Below are positions 32,674-40,938 of a stretch of 64,000 bases of DNA, piece by piece. The notes beneath the pieces are model-generated. The model had not been told where the DNA came from, ran no database searches, and was given only the letters and a program-made list of their open reading frames with translations. Each line of letters begins with the position of its first letter. Within the stretch, counting starts at the first letter, position 1. Source of the stretch: Paraplanobispora takensis (GTDB lineage Bacteria; Actinomycetota; Actinomycetes; Streptosporangiales; Streptosporangiaceae); assembly GCF_016863195.1 (NCBI RefSeq), contig NZ_BOOK01000056.1:1-64000 (forward strand), given 5' to 3'. Both the position numbers and the translations under genes were made by a program.

Positions 32674-33279
32674 TCAGGGCACGTCCCAGAAGGCCAGCTC
32701 GTGGGCCATCCCTCTGGTGAACAGCTCCCCGGCCCGGCCGGGGTCGAGGTCCACCTCGTCGATCATCACCGCGATGCGCTCGGTCAGCGCCGCGAAGCCG
32801 GGATGGGCGTAGGTGTCCACCCAGGCGCGATAGCGCGGCTCGGCCGGCGGGTTCTCGGCGAGGGTGCGGCCGAGGGTGGAGTAGCCCCACATGCACGGGT
32901 AGAGCGCGGCCAGCCCCTCCGCGTAGTCCGCCGCCGACTCCAGCAGGAACGAGGTGTAGGCCGCGCACGCCGGGCCCTTGCGCGCCCCGCCCAGGTCGGC
33001 GCCGAACTCCGCCGACAGGGAGCGGTGCAGGTCCAGCTCCTCGTGGAAGGTGGAGTGGGCCAGGTCCACCAGGTCCCCGAGATGTCCGTCGGGCGCCTGC
33101 CACGCCAGCCGGGAGAACACCCGCACGTAGTCGAGGAGGAAGAGGTAGTCCTGCTCCAGCCACGACCGGAACACCGGCTCGGCCAGGTCGCCCTTGGCGA
33201 TGCCCACCACGGTCGGGTGGGCGAGCTGCGCCTCGATCAGGGGGCGGCCGACGGCATGGAGTTCCCGAGAAATGCTCAT
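32674..33279 (-). CDS. tenA: TenA-family thiaminase II / aminopyrimidine hydrolase
   Basis: A 201-residue all-helical enzyme. It shows FRSWLEQDYLFLLDYVRVFSR, the catalytic Cys in LYPCMWGYSTLGRTLA, and the C-terminal Glu in FTRGMAHELAFWDV, the TenA_C pair. TenA hydrolyses aminomethyl-pyrimidine (from degraded thiamine) to HMP for salvage. CytX next door imports HMP-type pyrimidines, so the two make a salvage module. No riboswitch was found directly upstream of tenA. Confidence 0.92.
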   Translation of the reverse strand: MSISRELHAVGRPLIEAQLAHPTVVGIAKGDLAEPVFRSWLEQDYLFLLDYVRVFSRLAWQAPDGHLGDLVDLAHSTFHEELDLHRSLSAEFGADLGGARKGPACAAYTSFLLESAADYAEGLAALYPCMWGYSTLGRTLAENPPAEPRYRAWVDTYAHPGFAALTERIAVMIDEVDLDPGRAGELFTRGMAHELAFWDVP

Positions 33280-33340
33280 AGGTCAGGGATTGTGGCAGAA
33301 CCCACCAGCCGGGGGATCATGGCGGACTCCGTTCCGTGCG

Positions 33341-33395
33341 CCGTACGGCGGGCGGCCGGCCGAGCTCCCGACCGCACCGTACGGCGGGCGGCCGG
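33341..33395. repeat. 19-bp direct repeat
   Basis: CCGTACGGCGGGCGGCCGG at 33341-33359 recurs exactly at 33377-33395, upstream of tenA and beyond the end of the DM13 gene. Confidence 0.7.
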
Positions 33396-33427
33396 GCTCC
33401 GGCCAGGCGGCCCGGCGGTCAGGCAGC

Positions 33428-33510
33428 CAGACGGCCGGGCAGTCAGACGGCCGGGCAGTCAGACGGTCAGGCGGTCAGACGGTCAGGCGGTCAGGCGGTC
33501 AGGCGGTCAG
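33428..33510. repeat. Five tandem 16-bp units running into the DM13 stop codon
   Basis: Units start at 33428, 33444, 33460, 33476 and 33492, each a variant of CAGACGGTCAGGCGGT, itself two 8-bp halves, plus a final CAG. Units 1 and 2 are identical, as are 3 and 4. The DM13 gene's stop (33499-33501) lies inside unit 5, so copy number can shift its C-terminus. Confidence 0.85.
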
Positions 33511-34062
33511 GGCCGCGGCGCCGAAGGAGACGCTGAAGCGCCTGCACCAGATGGTGACGCTCTTCAGCGCGTCCAGGTCGGCGTCGGCGGGGACGGCGTA
33601 GTTGGCGTCGCCCTTGTTGCCCTTGAGCTCGCCCAGCTCCAGGTGCTCGCCGTCGTCGAGATTGAACCACCCGGCCTGGCCCTTCTTGACGGGCTGGTCG
33701 CTCAGCCACACCCGCAGGTCGGGTCCGTCGGAGGTGTCCAGGTCCTCGATCCTGAGCACCCGGCTGCCGTCGGCCAGCTCCAGGAGCTTGGCCGTGCCCG
33801 AGGTGTCGTGCTCGTGGGAGACGAACTTGCCGGTGGCCAGCACCTTGGTCTCGTCCGCCCGCCCCTCGGAGCCCTGCGCGCCCTTCCCCGCCGTGCCGGG
33901 CGCCTGCGTGCTCCCGGCGGCCACGGGCGGGGCCTCGTTCACCTCGACCGTGGTGAACAGCCGCCACGGCTGGAACAGATAGAGGGCGACGGCGACGGCC
34001 ACGGCGCCGACTCCCAGGACCACCCAGGCAAGAGGGTGGCGGAGCATTGTCTTGATCTTCAT
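33499..34062 (-). CDS. Membrane-anchored DM13-domain protein
   Basis: A 187-residue protein from ATG 34062, with GGGAGG five bases upstream. After a signal anchor (LAWVVLGVGAVAVAVALYLF) come about 45 linker residues and a DM13 domain: VLATGKFVSHEHDTSGTAKL, DLDTSDGPDLRVWLSDQPV, YAVPADADLDALKSVTIWCR and FSVSFGAA. The Cys in IWCRRF is the conserved DM13 residue; the fold is linked to extracellular redox or electron transfer. The last residues (LTA) are supplied by the tandem repeat. It is divergent from the GPP34 gene. Confidence 0.9.
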   Translation of the reverse strand: MKIKTMLRHPLAWVVLGVGAVAVAVALYLFQPWRLFTTVEVNEAPPVAAGSTQAPGTAGKGAQGSEGRADETKVLATGKFVSHEHDTSGTAKLLELADGSRVLRIEDLDTSDGPDLRVWLSDQPVKKGQAGWFNLDDGEHLELGELKGNKGDANYAVPADADLDALKSVTIWCRRFSVSFGAAALTA

Positions 34063-34159
34063 GATGTCCTCCCGGCCTCGGATCGACGCTATCCCGCAGG
34101 GTGGCACCCGCCGCTTACGTAGTGCTTACGAACGAAGATCACGGCATAGGGTCGGAGGC

Positions 34160-34795
34160 ATGACGACCATCGTTGAGGAAGTGCTCCTCCTGGCCTACAG
34201 CGAGGACGAGGGAAAGCAGCTGGTCGGTTCGCTGCAGCTCGACGCCGCCCTCGGGGGCGCACTCTTGGCCGAGCTCGCCATCAACGACCGGATCGACCTT
34301 TCGGGCAAGAAGGTCACGGTCAAGGACACGACCCCGCTCGGAGACCCCGAGCTCGACGCGACGCTCGCCCGGATCGCCGAGGACAAGGAACGCAAGCCCG
34401 ACCGCTGGGTCTACAAGCTCTACTCCAACAAGCTCCGCAAGCGCCTGCTCACCGGGCTGGCCGAGCGCGGCGTGCTGGGCGAGGAGCACCGCAAGATCCT
34501 GGGGATCTTCCCCAGCTCGCGCTATCCGGAGCGCGACCCGCGCATCGAGCAGGCCGTGCGCGAGCGGGTGCAGAACGTGCTGAACGGCGCCGAGCCCGAC
34601 GAGCGGGTGGCCGTGCTGATCGCCATCCTGCACGCGGCCAAGATCGACCGTAAGGCGTTCCCCGAGGCGGGCAAGGAGCGCATCAAGGAGATCGCCGAGG
34701 GCGACTGGGTCGGCGACGCGGTGGCCAAGACCATCGCCTCGATCAACGCGGCCATCATCGCCGGCGGGGCGGCCGCCGCGGGAGCGGCCAGCTGA
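34160..34795 (+). CDS. GPP34 (GOLPH3/Vps74-like) family protein
   Basis: A 211-residue protein from ATG 34160 (GGAGG at 34154). It shows the GPP34 pattern: TTIVEEVLLLAYSEDEGK, AALGGALLAELAINDRI, DPELDATLARIAED, LRKRLLTGLAERGVLG and a C-terminal Ala-rich helix. In eukaryotes GPP34 proteins bind phosphatidylinositol-4-phosphate and retain glycosyltransferases. In actinomycetes the family is abundant and its role is uncharacterised. It probably binds the membrane interface. Confidence 0.92.
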   Translation: MTTIVEEVLLLAYSEDEGKQLVGSLQLDAALGGALLAELAINDRIDLSGKKVTVKDTTPLGDPELDATLARIAEDKERKPDRWVYKLYSNKLRKRLLTGLAERGVLGEEHRKILGIFPSSRYPERDPRIEQAVRERVQNVLNGAEPDERVAVLIAILHAAKIDRKAFPEAGKERIKEIAEGDWVGDAVAKTIASINAAIIAGGAAAAGAAS

Positions 34796-34900
34796 CCTCC
34801 GGGCCGGGACGGCCGGCCGCGCCTCTTCGGGAGCGGCCGGACCGCTCGGGGACAGCCGGCCTCTGCGAAAGCGGCCGGCCTCTCCCTAATCGGGGCGCCC

Positions 34901-36277
34901 CTACTTGGCCAGGACGTCCTTCGGGACCTGCTTGTCCTGGGCCAGGGCCTCGAACATGCGCAGGGCCTTGTCCCGGTCCCACCGGACGACGTTCTCACCG
35001 TTGATGTCCTCGAAGCCGCTGAACGGGACGATCGTGGTCACCGGGTTGTCGCCCATGGCCAGGCCGAGCGAGAGCAGGTCGAAGACGCCGGTCTCCTGCC
35101 CGACGGCCACCGAGTCGGCGGCGCTGAACGCCAGCGGGACGGACGTGAACGGATTGATCAGGACCCCGGGGCTGGCGGCCTTCTTCACCACGGCGGAGAA
35201 GAACTGCCGCTGGCGCTGGGTCCGCTCGAAGTCGGGGATGCCCGTCGCCCCGGTCTGGCGGGTGCGGACGTAGCCCAGGGCCGTGGCGCCGTCGAGGGTC
35301 TGCACGCCCTTCTTCAGCTTGATCCCGGCCTTGGGGTCGTTGATGTTCTGCTTGACGTCGATCTCGACGCCGCCGATGGCGTCGACGATGCCCACGAAGC
35401 CGGCGAAGCCGATCTCCATGTAGTTGTCGATGCGCAGCCCGGTGACCTTCTCCACGGTCTTGGCCAGCAGCGCGGGGCCGCCGTCCTGGAAGGAGTAGGC
35501 GGCGTTGAGCTTGGCGCTGCCGTGGCCCTCGATGGGCACGTAGGAGTCGCGCGGCAGGCTGACCAGCGTCGGACGGCCGTCGTTGTCGGGAATGTGCAGG
35601 AGCATCATCGTGTCGGTGCGGCGGCCCACGGAACTGCCGGTGGCGAGCTTCCTGCGCTGGGCCTTGGTGAGCCCCTCGCGGCTGTCGGAGCCGACCAGCA
35701 GCCAGGTCGTGCCCGGGGTGTCGGCGGGACGGCCCTCGTAGTCGGTGAGGGCGTCGATCCGCTTCATCCGCCCGTCGATGGTGAAATATCCGGCTACGGC
35801 GAGCACGAGCAGCAGCACGAGCAGGCCGATGAGGATCCGCGCGATCAGCCGGCCGGTCCGCCGGGGACCCCTGGGGCTCTTGGAGCGCGAAGACACGTTC
35901 GGCACGGCACCGCCCTTCCCGCCTGAGGACCCGCCGGCGGATCCGGCGAGCGGCGATCCCGGCGGACCGGCCTGCGGCCCGTCGGACGGCCCCTTCAGGG
36001 GCCGGACGGGGCTCGTGCCCGACCGGGCCTTGCCGTACACCTGCGAGACCGCCCTGGGCACGGTGTCGTCGCGTACGGCCCCGCCGGAGGAGGAGGCCTG
36101 GAGCGGGACCCCCGCCTGCGGTCCTGCGGCCGCGGAACCGCGCCGCCCGGGGGCGCCGCCCTGCCCCGGAGCCTGCCCGGGAACGGGATGGGCGGGCTGC
36201 CCGGCCGCCCGGGGCGGCACGGATGCGGGCGACCGGAGCGCACGCGTGCGGTCGTCGTCTTCCTGCCAGTCACCCAC
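34901..36277 (-). CDS. LytR-CpsA-Psr (LCP) phosphotransferase
   Basis: A 458-residue envelope enzyme. A long Pro/Gly-rich cytoplasmic segment (about 1-140) precedes one membrane helix (ARILIGLLVLLLVLAVAGYF). The LCP domain follows: WLLVGSDSREGLTKAQRRK, RTDTMMLLHIPD, LVSLPRDSYVPIEGHGSAKL, NAAYSFQDGGP and ALGYVRTRQ; the Arg and Asp residues bind polyprenyl pyrophosphate. LCP proteins attach arabinogalactan, teichoic acid or other glycans to peptidoglycan. GTG 36277 is chosen with a GGAG site; the frame extends 12 codons further. Confidence 0.92.
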   Translation of the reverse strand: MGDWQEDDDRTRALRSPASVPPRAAGQPAHPVPGQAPGQGGAPGRRGSAAAGPQAGVPLQASSSGGAVRDDTVPRAVSQVYGKARSGTSPVRPLKGPSDGPQAGPPGSPLAGSAGGSSGGKGGAVPNVSSRSKSPRGPRRTGRLIARILIGLLVLLLVLAVAGYFTIDGRMKRIDALTDYEGRPADTPGTTWLLVGSDSREGLTKAQRRKLATGSSVGRRTDTMMLLHIPDNDGRPTLVSLPRDSYVPIEGHGSAKLNAAYSFQDGGPALLAKTVEKVTGLRIDNYMEIGFAGFVGIVDAIGGVEIDVKQNINDPKAGIKLKKGVQTLDGATALGYVRTRQTGATGIPDFERTQRQRQFFSAVVKKAASPGVLINPFTSVPLAFSAADSVAVGQETGVFDLLSLGLAMGDNPVTTIVPFSGFEDINGENVVRWDRDKALRMFEALAQDKQVPKDVLAK

Positions 36278-36507
36278 GTCGCATCTCCGCCACTTCTCGG
36301 GGCCACACACCAACTGACGGTGAAATCGTCACCATCGACGCTACTTCGTGGCTCGCACCCGCGTAGATGCGTCCTCAAGGTTTTCCCAGTGTAAAAGTAC
36401 TCAGAGGGGTATTCGATCGCCGATGAAAGGTCACCGGCCGATCCGGAAACATCGGCCGCCACCTCGGTCGTTACCGTAGAGGACGACCACCGCTCGAAAG
36501 GAAGACC

Positions 36508-36588
36508 GTGTCCAGTTCGGACCCGTGGAGTACCTGCCCGTGCGACCGCACGGGACCCACTGACCTGACCGGGGGAAACACCCGGTGA
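36508..36588 (+). CDS. 26-residue leader ORF (CPC peptide) coupled to a DUF21-CBS gene
   Basis: GTG 36508 follows AAAGGAAG by four to five bases. The product is MSSSDPWSTCPCDRTGPTDL followed by TGGNTR. Its TGA overlaps the next GTG (36585) by GTGA. Upstream of the next gene a GGGGGAAA is also present, so coupling is likely but not essential. CPC or CxC peptides can sense metals or thiols. As the downstream gene belongs to a family linked to Mg or Co efflux, a metal-responsive leader is an attractive guess. Confidence 0.45.
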   Translation: MSSSDPWSTCPCDRTGPTDLTGGNTR

Positions 36589-38033
36589 ACACCGCCTTCG
36601 GCCTGCTGGCCGTACTGCTCCTCACCCTCGCCACCGGCTACTTCGTCGCCCAGGAGTTCGCCTTCGTGGCCGCCGACCGCGGCGTGCTGCGCGAGCAGGC
36701 CGACGCCGGTGACGACGCCGCGCAACGGGCGCTGAAGGTGACGGGGCGACTGTCCTTCATGCTCTCGGGCGCGCAGCTCGGCATCACCGTCACGGCCCTG
36801 CTGGTCGGCTTCATCGCCGAGCCGGCCATCGCCTCGGTGGTCCGTCCCTGGCTGGAGGCCGCGGGGGTGCCCTCGGCCGCGGTGCCGGGCATCGCGGTCG
36901 CCCTGGCCGTCGCGATCGCGACCATCGTCCAGATGGTCATCGGCGAGCTGGCCCCCAAGAACCTCGGCATCGCCCGGCCGGAGCCGGTGGCCAAGTTCCT
37001 GTCCCGCTCGACCCTGGTCTACCTCAAGATCGCCGGTCCGGTCATCCGGCTGTTCGACTCCGCCGCCACCGGGCTGCTGCGGAAGGTCGGCGTGGAACCG
37101 GTCGAGGAGGTCGAGCACGGGGCGAGCCCCGAGGAGCTGTCCAGGATCATCGCCGAGTCCGGCGCGGCGGGCGACCTTCCCCCGCGCCTGTCCGAGCTGC
37201 TGGAGCGCGCGCTGGAGTTCGGCGACCGCACGGCCGAGGACGTCATGGTGCCGCGCCCCCGCGTGGTGCTGCTGCGCGACGACCGCCCGATCTCCGATCT
37301 GCTGGAGGCCATGCGCGAGCACGGCCACTCCCGCTATCCGGTGCTCTGCAACGAGAACGGCGAGGACGTGGTCGGCGTCACCGGAGTGCGCGAGCTGCTC
37401 CGCTCCGGCCTGGCCGACGGGCCGCTGGAGAAGATCACCCGCCCGGCCCTGCTGGTCCCCGACTCGCTGCCCCTGCCGGCCGTCCTGGAGCGCATGCGCG
37501 CCGCCCGCGACGACCTGGCCTGCGTCATCGACGAGTACGGCGGGCTGGCCGGAGTGCTCACCGTCGAGGACCTCGCCGAGGAGCTCGTCGGCGAGCTGAT
37601 GGACGAGAACGACCCCGAGCCCGCGGGCGTCGTGGCCAACGACGACGGCACCTGGGACGTCCCCGGCACACTGCGCGTCGACGAGGTCGAGCGGGCGACC
37701 GGCCTCTCGCTCCCCGAGAGCGACGACTACGACACCGTCGCCGGCCTCGTCCTGGCCGCCCTGGGCCGGATGGCCGAGCCCGAGGACACGGTGACCGTCA
37801 CGCTCACGCTGGAGAGCGACCCGCTGGAGAAGGACGACCCGGACGAGGCCGACGCGGTCCTGACCGTGCTGTCGGTCCACCGCAGGGTCCCCGAGTGGGT
37901 GCGGATCGCCCCCGTCACCGAGGGCGCGTCCCCGGCGCTGTCCCAGCCCCGGCCGCAGTCGCAGGATCCGCGACAGGAGCACGCGATGTCCGGCCACGGC
38001 CACGGGGCCCGGGCTGAAGGGGGGAGCCAGTGA
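36585..38033 (+). CDS. CNNM/CorC-type transporter (DUF21-CBS-CBS-CorC_HlyC), first of pair
   Basis: A 482-residue membrane protein. DUF21 (residues 1-190) contains LATGYFVAQEFAFVAADRG, LSGAQLGITVTALLVGFIAEP and IGELAPKNLGIARPEP. Two CBS domains follow (EDVMVPRPRVVLLRDDRPIS; AARDDLACVIDEYGGLAGVL), then a CorC_HlyC domain with VPGTLRVDEVERATGL. The family mediates Mg2+ or Co2+ efflux, with CBS domains binding Mg-ATP. The C-terminal 40 residues form a disordered tail (QSQDPRQEHAMSGHGHG) with histidines. The next gene starts in a GTGA overlap. Confidence 0.93.
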   Translation: MNTAFGLLAVLLLTLATGYFVAQEFAFVAADRGVLREQADAGDDAAQRALKVTGRLSFMLSGAQLGITVTALLVGFIAEPAIASVVRPWLEAAGVPSAAVPGIAVALAVAIATIVQMVIGELAPKNLGIARPEPVAKFLSRSTLVYLKIAGPVIRLFDSAATGLLRKVGVEPVEEVEHGASPEELSRIIAESGAAGDLPPRLSELLERALEFGDRTAEDVMVPRPRVVLLRDDRPISDLLEAMREHGHSRYPVLCNENGEDVVGVTGVRELLRSGLADGPLEKITRPALLVPDSLPLPAVLERMRAARDDLACVIDEYGGLAGVLTVEDLAEELVGELMDENDPEPAGVVANDDGTWDVPGTLRVDEVERATGLSLPESDDYDTVAGLVLAALGRMAEPEDTVTVTLTLESDPLEKDDPDEADAVLTVLSVHRRVPEWVRIAPVTEGASPALSQPRPQSQDPRQEHAMSGHGHGARAEGGSQ

Positions 38034-39061
38034 GCACCGGAGCCGCCCTGCTGCTCGGCGTGGTCCTGCTGGCGGGCAACGCCTTCTTCGTCGCCGCCGA
38101 GTTCGCGGTCATCTCGGCCCGCAGGCACCGCCTGGAGGAGCTCGCGGCCAGGGGCGGCCGGCTCACCCGGATCGCCGCCCGCGCCGCCGTACGCGGCGGC
38201 AGGGAGCTGTCGCTGATGCTGGCCGGAGCCCAGCTCGGCATCACCCTGTGCTCGCTCGGCCTGGGCATGGTGACCGAACCGGCGATCGAACACCTCCTGG
38301 AGCCGGTCTTCGGCGCGGTCGGCGTGCCCGAGTCGCTCCGGGTGCCGATCTCACTGATGATCGCGCTGGCCCTGGTCACCTTCCTGCACATGGTGGTCGG
38401 CGAGATGGCGCCCAAGTCGTGGGCGCTGACCCACCCGGAGACCGCGGCGATGGGCGTCTCCCTGCCGTTCCGCGGTTTCACCTGGGTCGTCAGGCCGGTG
38501 CTGGCCGCGCTCAACCGGCTGACCAACGGGATGCTGAGGCTGTTCGGCGTGCACGCCAGGGACGAGCTTGCCACCACCAGGACACCGGTCCAGCTCGCCA
38601 TGCTCGTCGGAGAGTCGGGCCGGATGGGCCTGCTCGACCGGGAGGAGCACGACCTGCTGACCAGGGCCCTGCGGGTCCACCAGCAGTCCGCGGAGCGGCT
38701 GATGCTGCCCATCGAGCGGGCCGCCGCCGTACCGGCCGACGCCGCCGGCTCCGAGGCGCGCAGGATCGCCGCCGAGAGCGGTCACCTGCGCCTGCTGGTC
38801 AACTCGGGCGGGGAGCGGGACGTCGTGGGCGTGCTGCACGTCAGGGACGCCCTGGTGCGGCCCGAGGCGAGCCCCGGGGAGCTGGCCCGGCCGGTGCCCC
38901 GCCTGCCGCGGTCCACGACCATCCCGGACGCGGTGGCCGCCCTGCAGGACGCCCACGCGCATGTGGGCCTCATCACCGACGCGGGAGAGGTCATCGGGAT
39001 GGTGAGCCTCACCGACCTGCTGGGCGAGCTCCTGGACGTCAGGGCTCCGGCCGCCCGCTGA
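38030..39061 (+). CDS. CNNM/CorC-type transporter, shorter second copy
   Basis: A 343-residue paralogue beginning at GTG 38030. DUF21 has GNAFFVAAEFAVISARRHR, LAGAQLGITLCSLGLGMVTEP and VVGEMAPKSWALTHPE; the CBS pair follows and ends GMVSLTDLLGELLDV. The CorC_HlyC domain of the first copy is absent. Tandem long/short pairs like this are typical of actinobacteria. The four-base overlap suggests a fixed ratio and perhaps a heterodimer across the membrane. Confidence 0.93.
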   Translation: MSTGAALLLGVVLLAGNAFFVAAEFAVISARRHRLEELAARGGRLTRIAARAAVRGGRELSLMLAGAQLGITLCSLGLGMVTEPAIEHLLEPVFGAVGVPESLRVPISLMIALALVTFLHMVVGEMAPKSWALTHPETAAMGVSLPFRGFTWVVRPVLAALNRLTNGMLRLFGVHARDELATTRTPVQLAMLVGESGRMGLLDREEHDLLTRALRVHQQSAERLMLPIERAAAVPADAAGSEARRIAAESGHLRLLVNSGGERDVVGVLHVRDALVRPEASPGELARPVPRLPRSTTIPDAVAALQDAHAHVGLITDAGEVIGMVSLTDLLGELLDVRAPAAR

Positions 39062-39148
39062 GACCGGGGGCCGGAGACGGAGACCGGGGCTGAGGAGCAG
39101 AGGGGCCGGGAGGCCGGGAGGCCGGAGAAGCCCCCGGCCCCCGGTCTC
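39060..39148 (+). terminator. Long-loop hairpin after the transporter pair
   Basis: GAGACCGGGGGCCGG at 39060-39074 matches the reverse complement at 39134-39148, a 15-bp perfect stem around 59 bases that are themselves purine-rich repeats. It starts within the stop codon of the second transporter gene. Confidence 0.6.
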
Positions 39149-39464
39149 CCGCCGCCGCCTCGCATGCGCGGCCTGGGGTTTCTCTGTGAGCGTAACGAGA
39201 ATCACATACCGGCACTCCCTGCAAGTCGCCCGAAAGTGACAAGCAAGTGGAGAGGGGTACAACGGAGGGCGGGCGCACGCCGTCCGCCACGAACCCCCCA
39301 ACGGCCCTCGCGGGGCCTTGCATGACGGAGCACGACCATCTTGATCACGACCGCCCGAACCCCTCCGAGGACGGCCTCACGAGGCGTGCCCGCAGGAGCC
39401 GGAGAACGAGAAGGCCCCGGTGGAGGCGGACTTTCGTCCGCGACCATCCGGGGCCGACATCGAG
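39149..39464. other. Intergenic region before tRNA-Leu
   Basis: No supported gene on either strand. It contains only the hairpin downstream of tRNA-Leu (39413-39455). Confidence 0.6.
39413..39455 (-). terminator. Two-stage hairpin downstream of tRNA-Leu
   Basis: GGCCCCGG at 39413-39420 pairs with CCGGGGCC at 39448-39455, and inside it GCGGA at 39426-39430 pairs with TCCGC at 39437-39441. It begins 10 bases past the tRNA 3' end. Confidence 0.6.
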
Positions 39465-39547
39465 TGGGCGAGGAGGGATTTGAACCCTCACGTCCTTTCG
39501 GACACACGGACCTGAACCGTGCGCGTCTGCCGTTCCGCCACCCGCCC
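39465..39547 (-). tRNA. tRNA-Leu (anticodon CAG)
   Basis: An 83-base class II cloverleaf on the minus strand. Acceptor GGGCGGG at 39547-39541 pairs with CTCGCCC at 39472-39466 (one G-U), discriminator A at 39465. The anticodon stem CACGG/CCGTG encloses TTCAGGT, giving CAG. A long variable arm and the T loop TTCAAAT follow. CCA is not encoded. A tRNA-Leu beside fhaA is a familiar actinobacterial arrangement. Confidence 0.95.
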
Positions 39548-39712
39548 TTGTTGGGTGCGGTCGAAACATTAGCACGGATCAGCCGGTACCTACGAACCCG
39601 GATACGATCCTTCTAGGTGCGGAGCGGAGGAGCCGGGTGCGAGAGAACGGAAAACGTGCCAACCGACGCCCCAGCGGCCGCGACCATAAGTACGGAGGAA
39701 GGGAGGTAGCCG

Positions 39713-40453
39713 GTGGGAGTCCTTCAGCGCTTCGAGCGCAGGCTCGAAGGCTTGGTTGAGGGCGCCTTTGCGCGGGCGTTCAAGTCCGACCTTCAGCCGG
39801 TCGAGGTCGCCAGCGCGGTTCAGCGGGAGATGGACGAGCGGGCTGCGATCGTCGCTCAGGGACGGACACTCGTCCCGAACGACTTCGTGGTCGAGCTGTC
39901 CACGACCGACAGCGAGCGGCTGGAGGTGTACGCCGACAGCATCGGCCACGAGCTGGCCAACCTCGCGAGGGAGTACGCCAAGGAACAGGGCTACTCGTTC
40001 GTGGGACCGGTGCGGGTGAGGTTCGAGACCGCCGACGATCTGGCGGTCGGTCTGTTCCGCATCCGTTCCGGAGTGATCCGCGGTGCGACGGTCGAGCAGG
40101 ACGAGATCCGCCAGCCGGTGAGCGACGTGCCCCAGGGCCGGCCGCAAGCCTTCAACGGGCGCCCCCGCCTGCTGGTCTCCACCCAGGACGACCCGCAGGG
40201 ACAGCGCTCCTACGATCTGACCACCCCGGTTACCCTGCTCGGCAGGGGCACCGACTGTGATCTACGGCTGGTCGACCCGGGCGTGTCCCGGCACCACGCC
40301 GAGCTGCGCGTGGAGGGTCCCCAGGTGGTCCTGGTCGACCTCGGATCCACGAACGGCACCTTCGTCAACGGCCAGCCGGTTCGCCGGGTCGAGCTCCAGA
40401 ACGGCACTCGCGTGACTCTGGGACGCACGACTCTGGTTTTCCGGCGCGATTAA
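39713..40453 (+). CDS. fhaA: FhaA: DUF3662 and FHA domain protein
   Basis: A 246-residue protein from GTG 39713 with GGGAGG upstream. The DUF3662 domain (residues 1-115) starts MGVLQRFERRLEGLVEGAFA and has RTLVPNDFVVELS. A linker of about 35 residues leads to the FHA domain: LLGRGTDCDLRLVDPGVSRHHAELR and VDLGSTNGTFVNG, with the Arg, Ser-Arg-His and Asn that bind phosphothreonine. In mycobacteria FhaA binds the phosphorylated pseudokinase domain of MviN and restrains peptidoglycan synthesis. The linker is much shorter than in Mycobacterium. Confidence 0.95.
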   Translation: MGVLQRFERRLEGLVEGAFARAFKSDLQPVEVASAVQREMDERAAIVAQGRTLVPNDFVVELSTTDSERLEVYADSIGHELANLAREYAKEQGYSFVGPVRVRFETADDLAVGLFRIRSGVIRGATVEQDEIRQPVSDVPQGRPQAFNGRPRLLVSTQDDPQGQRSYDLTTPVTLLGRGTDCDLRLVDPGVSRHHAELRVEGPQVVLVDLGSTNGTFVNGQPVRRVELQNGTRVTLGRTTLVFRRD

Positions 40454-40470
40454 AGGTAAACAGACGGTCC

Positions 40471-40938
40471 ATGTCCGAGCTCACGCTGCTGCTGATCCGG
40501 CTCGCCTTCCTCGCGGTGCTGTGGTTCTTCGTGATTGCCGCGGTCGGCGTGATCCGGACAGACTTGTTCGGGTCCCGTACGGCCGCCGCGGCTCCCGCCC
40601 GCAAGGCTCCCAAGCCGGTCAAACCACCGGCCAAACCCAAGAAGGGGGAGCCCCGGCAGATGGTCGTCACCGGTGGTCCCCTGCAGGGCACCACCATCAC
40701 GCTCTCGGAGACGCCGATCACCATCGGCCGGGCGAACGACGCCACGCTGGTGGTCACCGACGACTACGCATCCAGCCGGCACGCCCGGCTCTTCCCCCAG
40801 GACGGTCAGTGGATCGTGGAAGATCTCGGCTCCACCAACGGCACGTATCTCGACCGCTCCAAAGTCACCCGTCCGACCCCGGTGCCGCTCGGTGTTCCGA
40901 TCCGCATCGGTAAGACCGTCATCGAATTGCGCAAATGA
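40471..40938 (+). CDS. fhaB: FhaB (FipA-type) membrane FHA protein
   Basis: A 155-residue protein with an N-terminal membrane helix (LIRLAFLAVLWFFVIAAVGV), a Pro/Lys-rich linker and a C-terminal FHA domain (PITIGRANDATLVVTDDY, SSRHARLF, DLGSTNGTYLDR). It reads Thr phosphorylation by PknA/PknB at the membrane; in mycobacteria FipA links this to FtsZ-FtsQ. It lies 17 bp after fhaA, and its stop overlaps pstP by ATGA. Confidence 0.95.
   Translation: MSELTLLLIRLAFLAVLWFFVIAAVGVIRTDLFGSRTAAAAPARKAPKPVKPPAKPKKGEPRQMVVTGGPLQGTTITLSETPITIGRANDATLVVTDDYASSRHARLFPQDGQWIVEDLGSTNGTYLDRSKVTRPTPVPLGVPIRIGKTVIELRK

Noticed and set aside
33428-33510. CRISPR-like periodic repeat
   Set aside because: Units are contiguous with no spacers and no cas genes nearby. 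It is a simple tandem array.
39060-39148. Small regulatory RNA from the long hairpin after the transporter pair
   Set aside because: No promoter or independent terminator was visible. A terminator or repeat-derived structure is the simpler reading.
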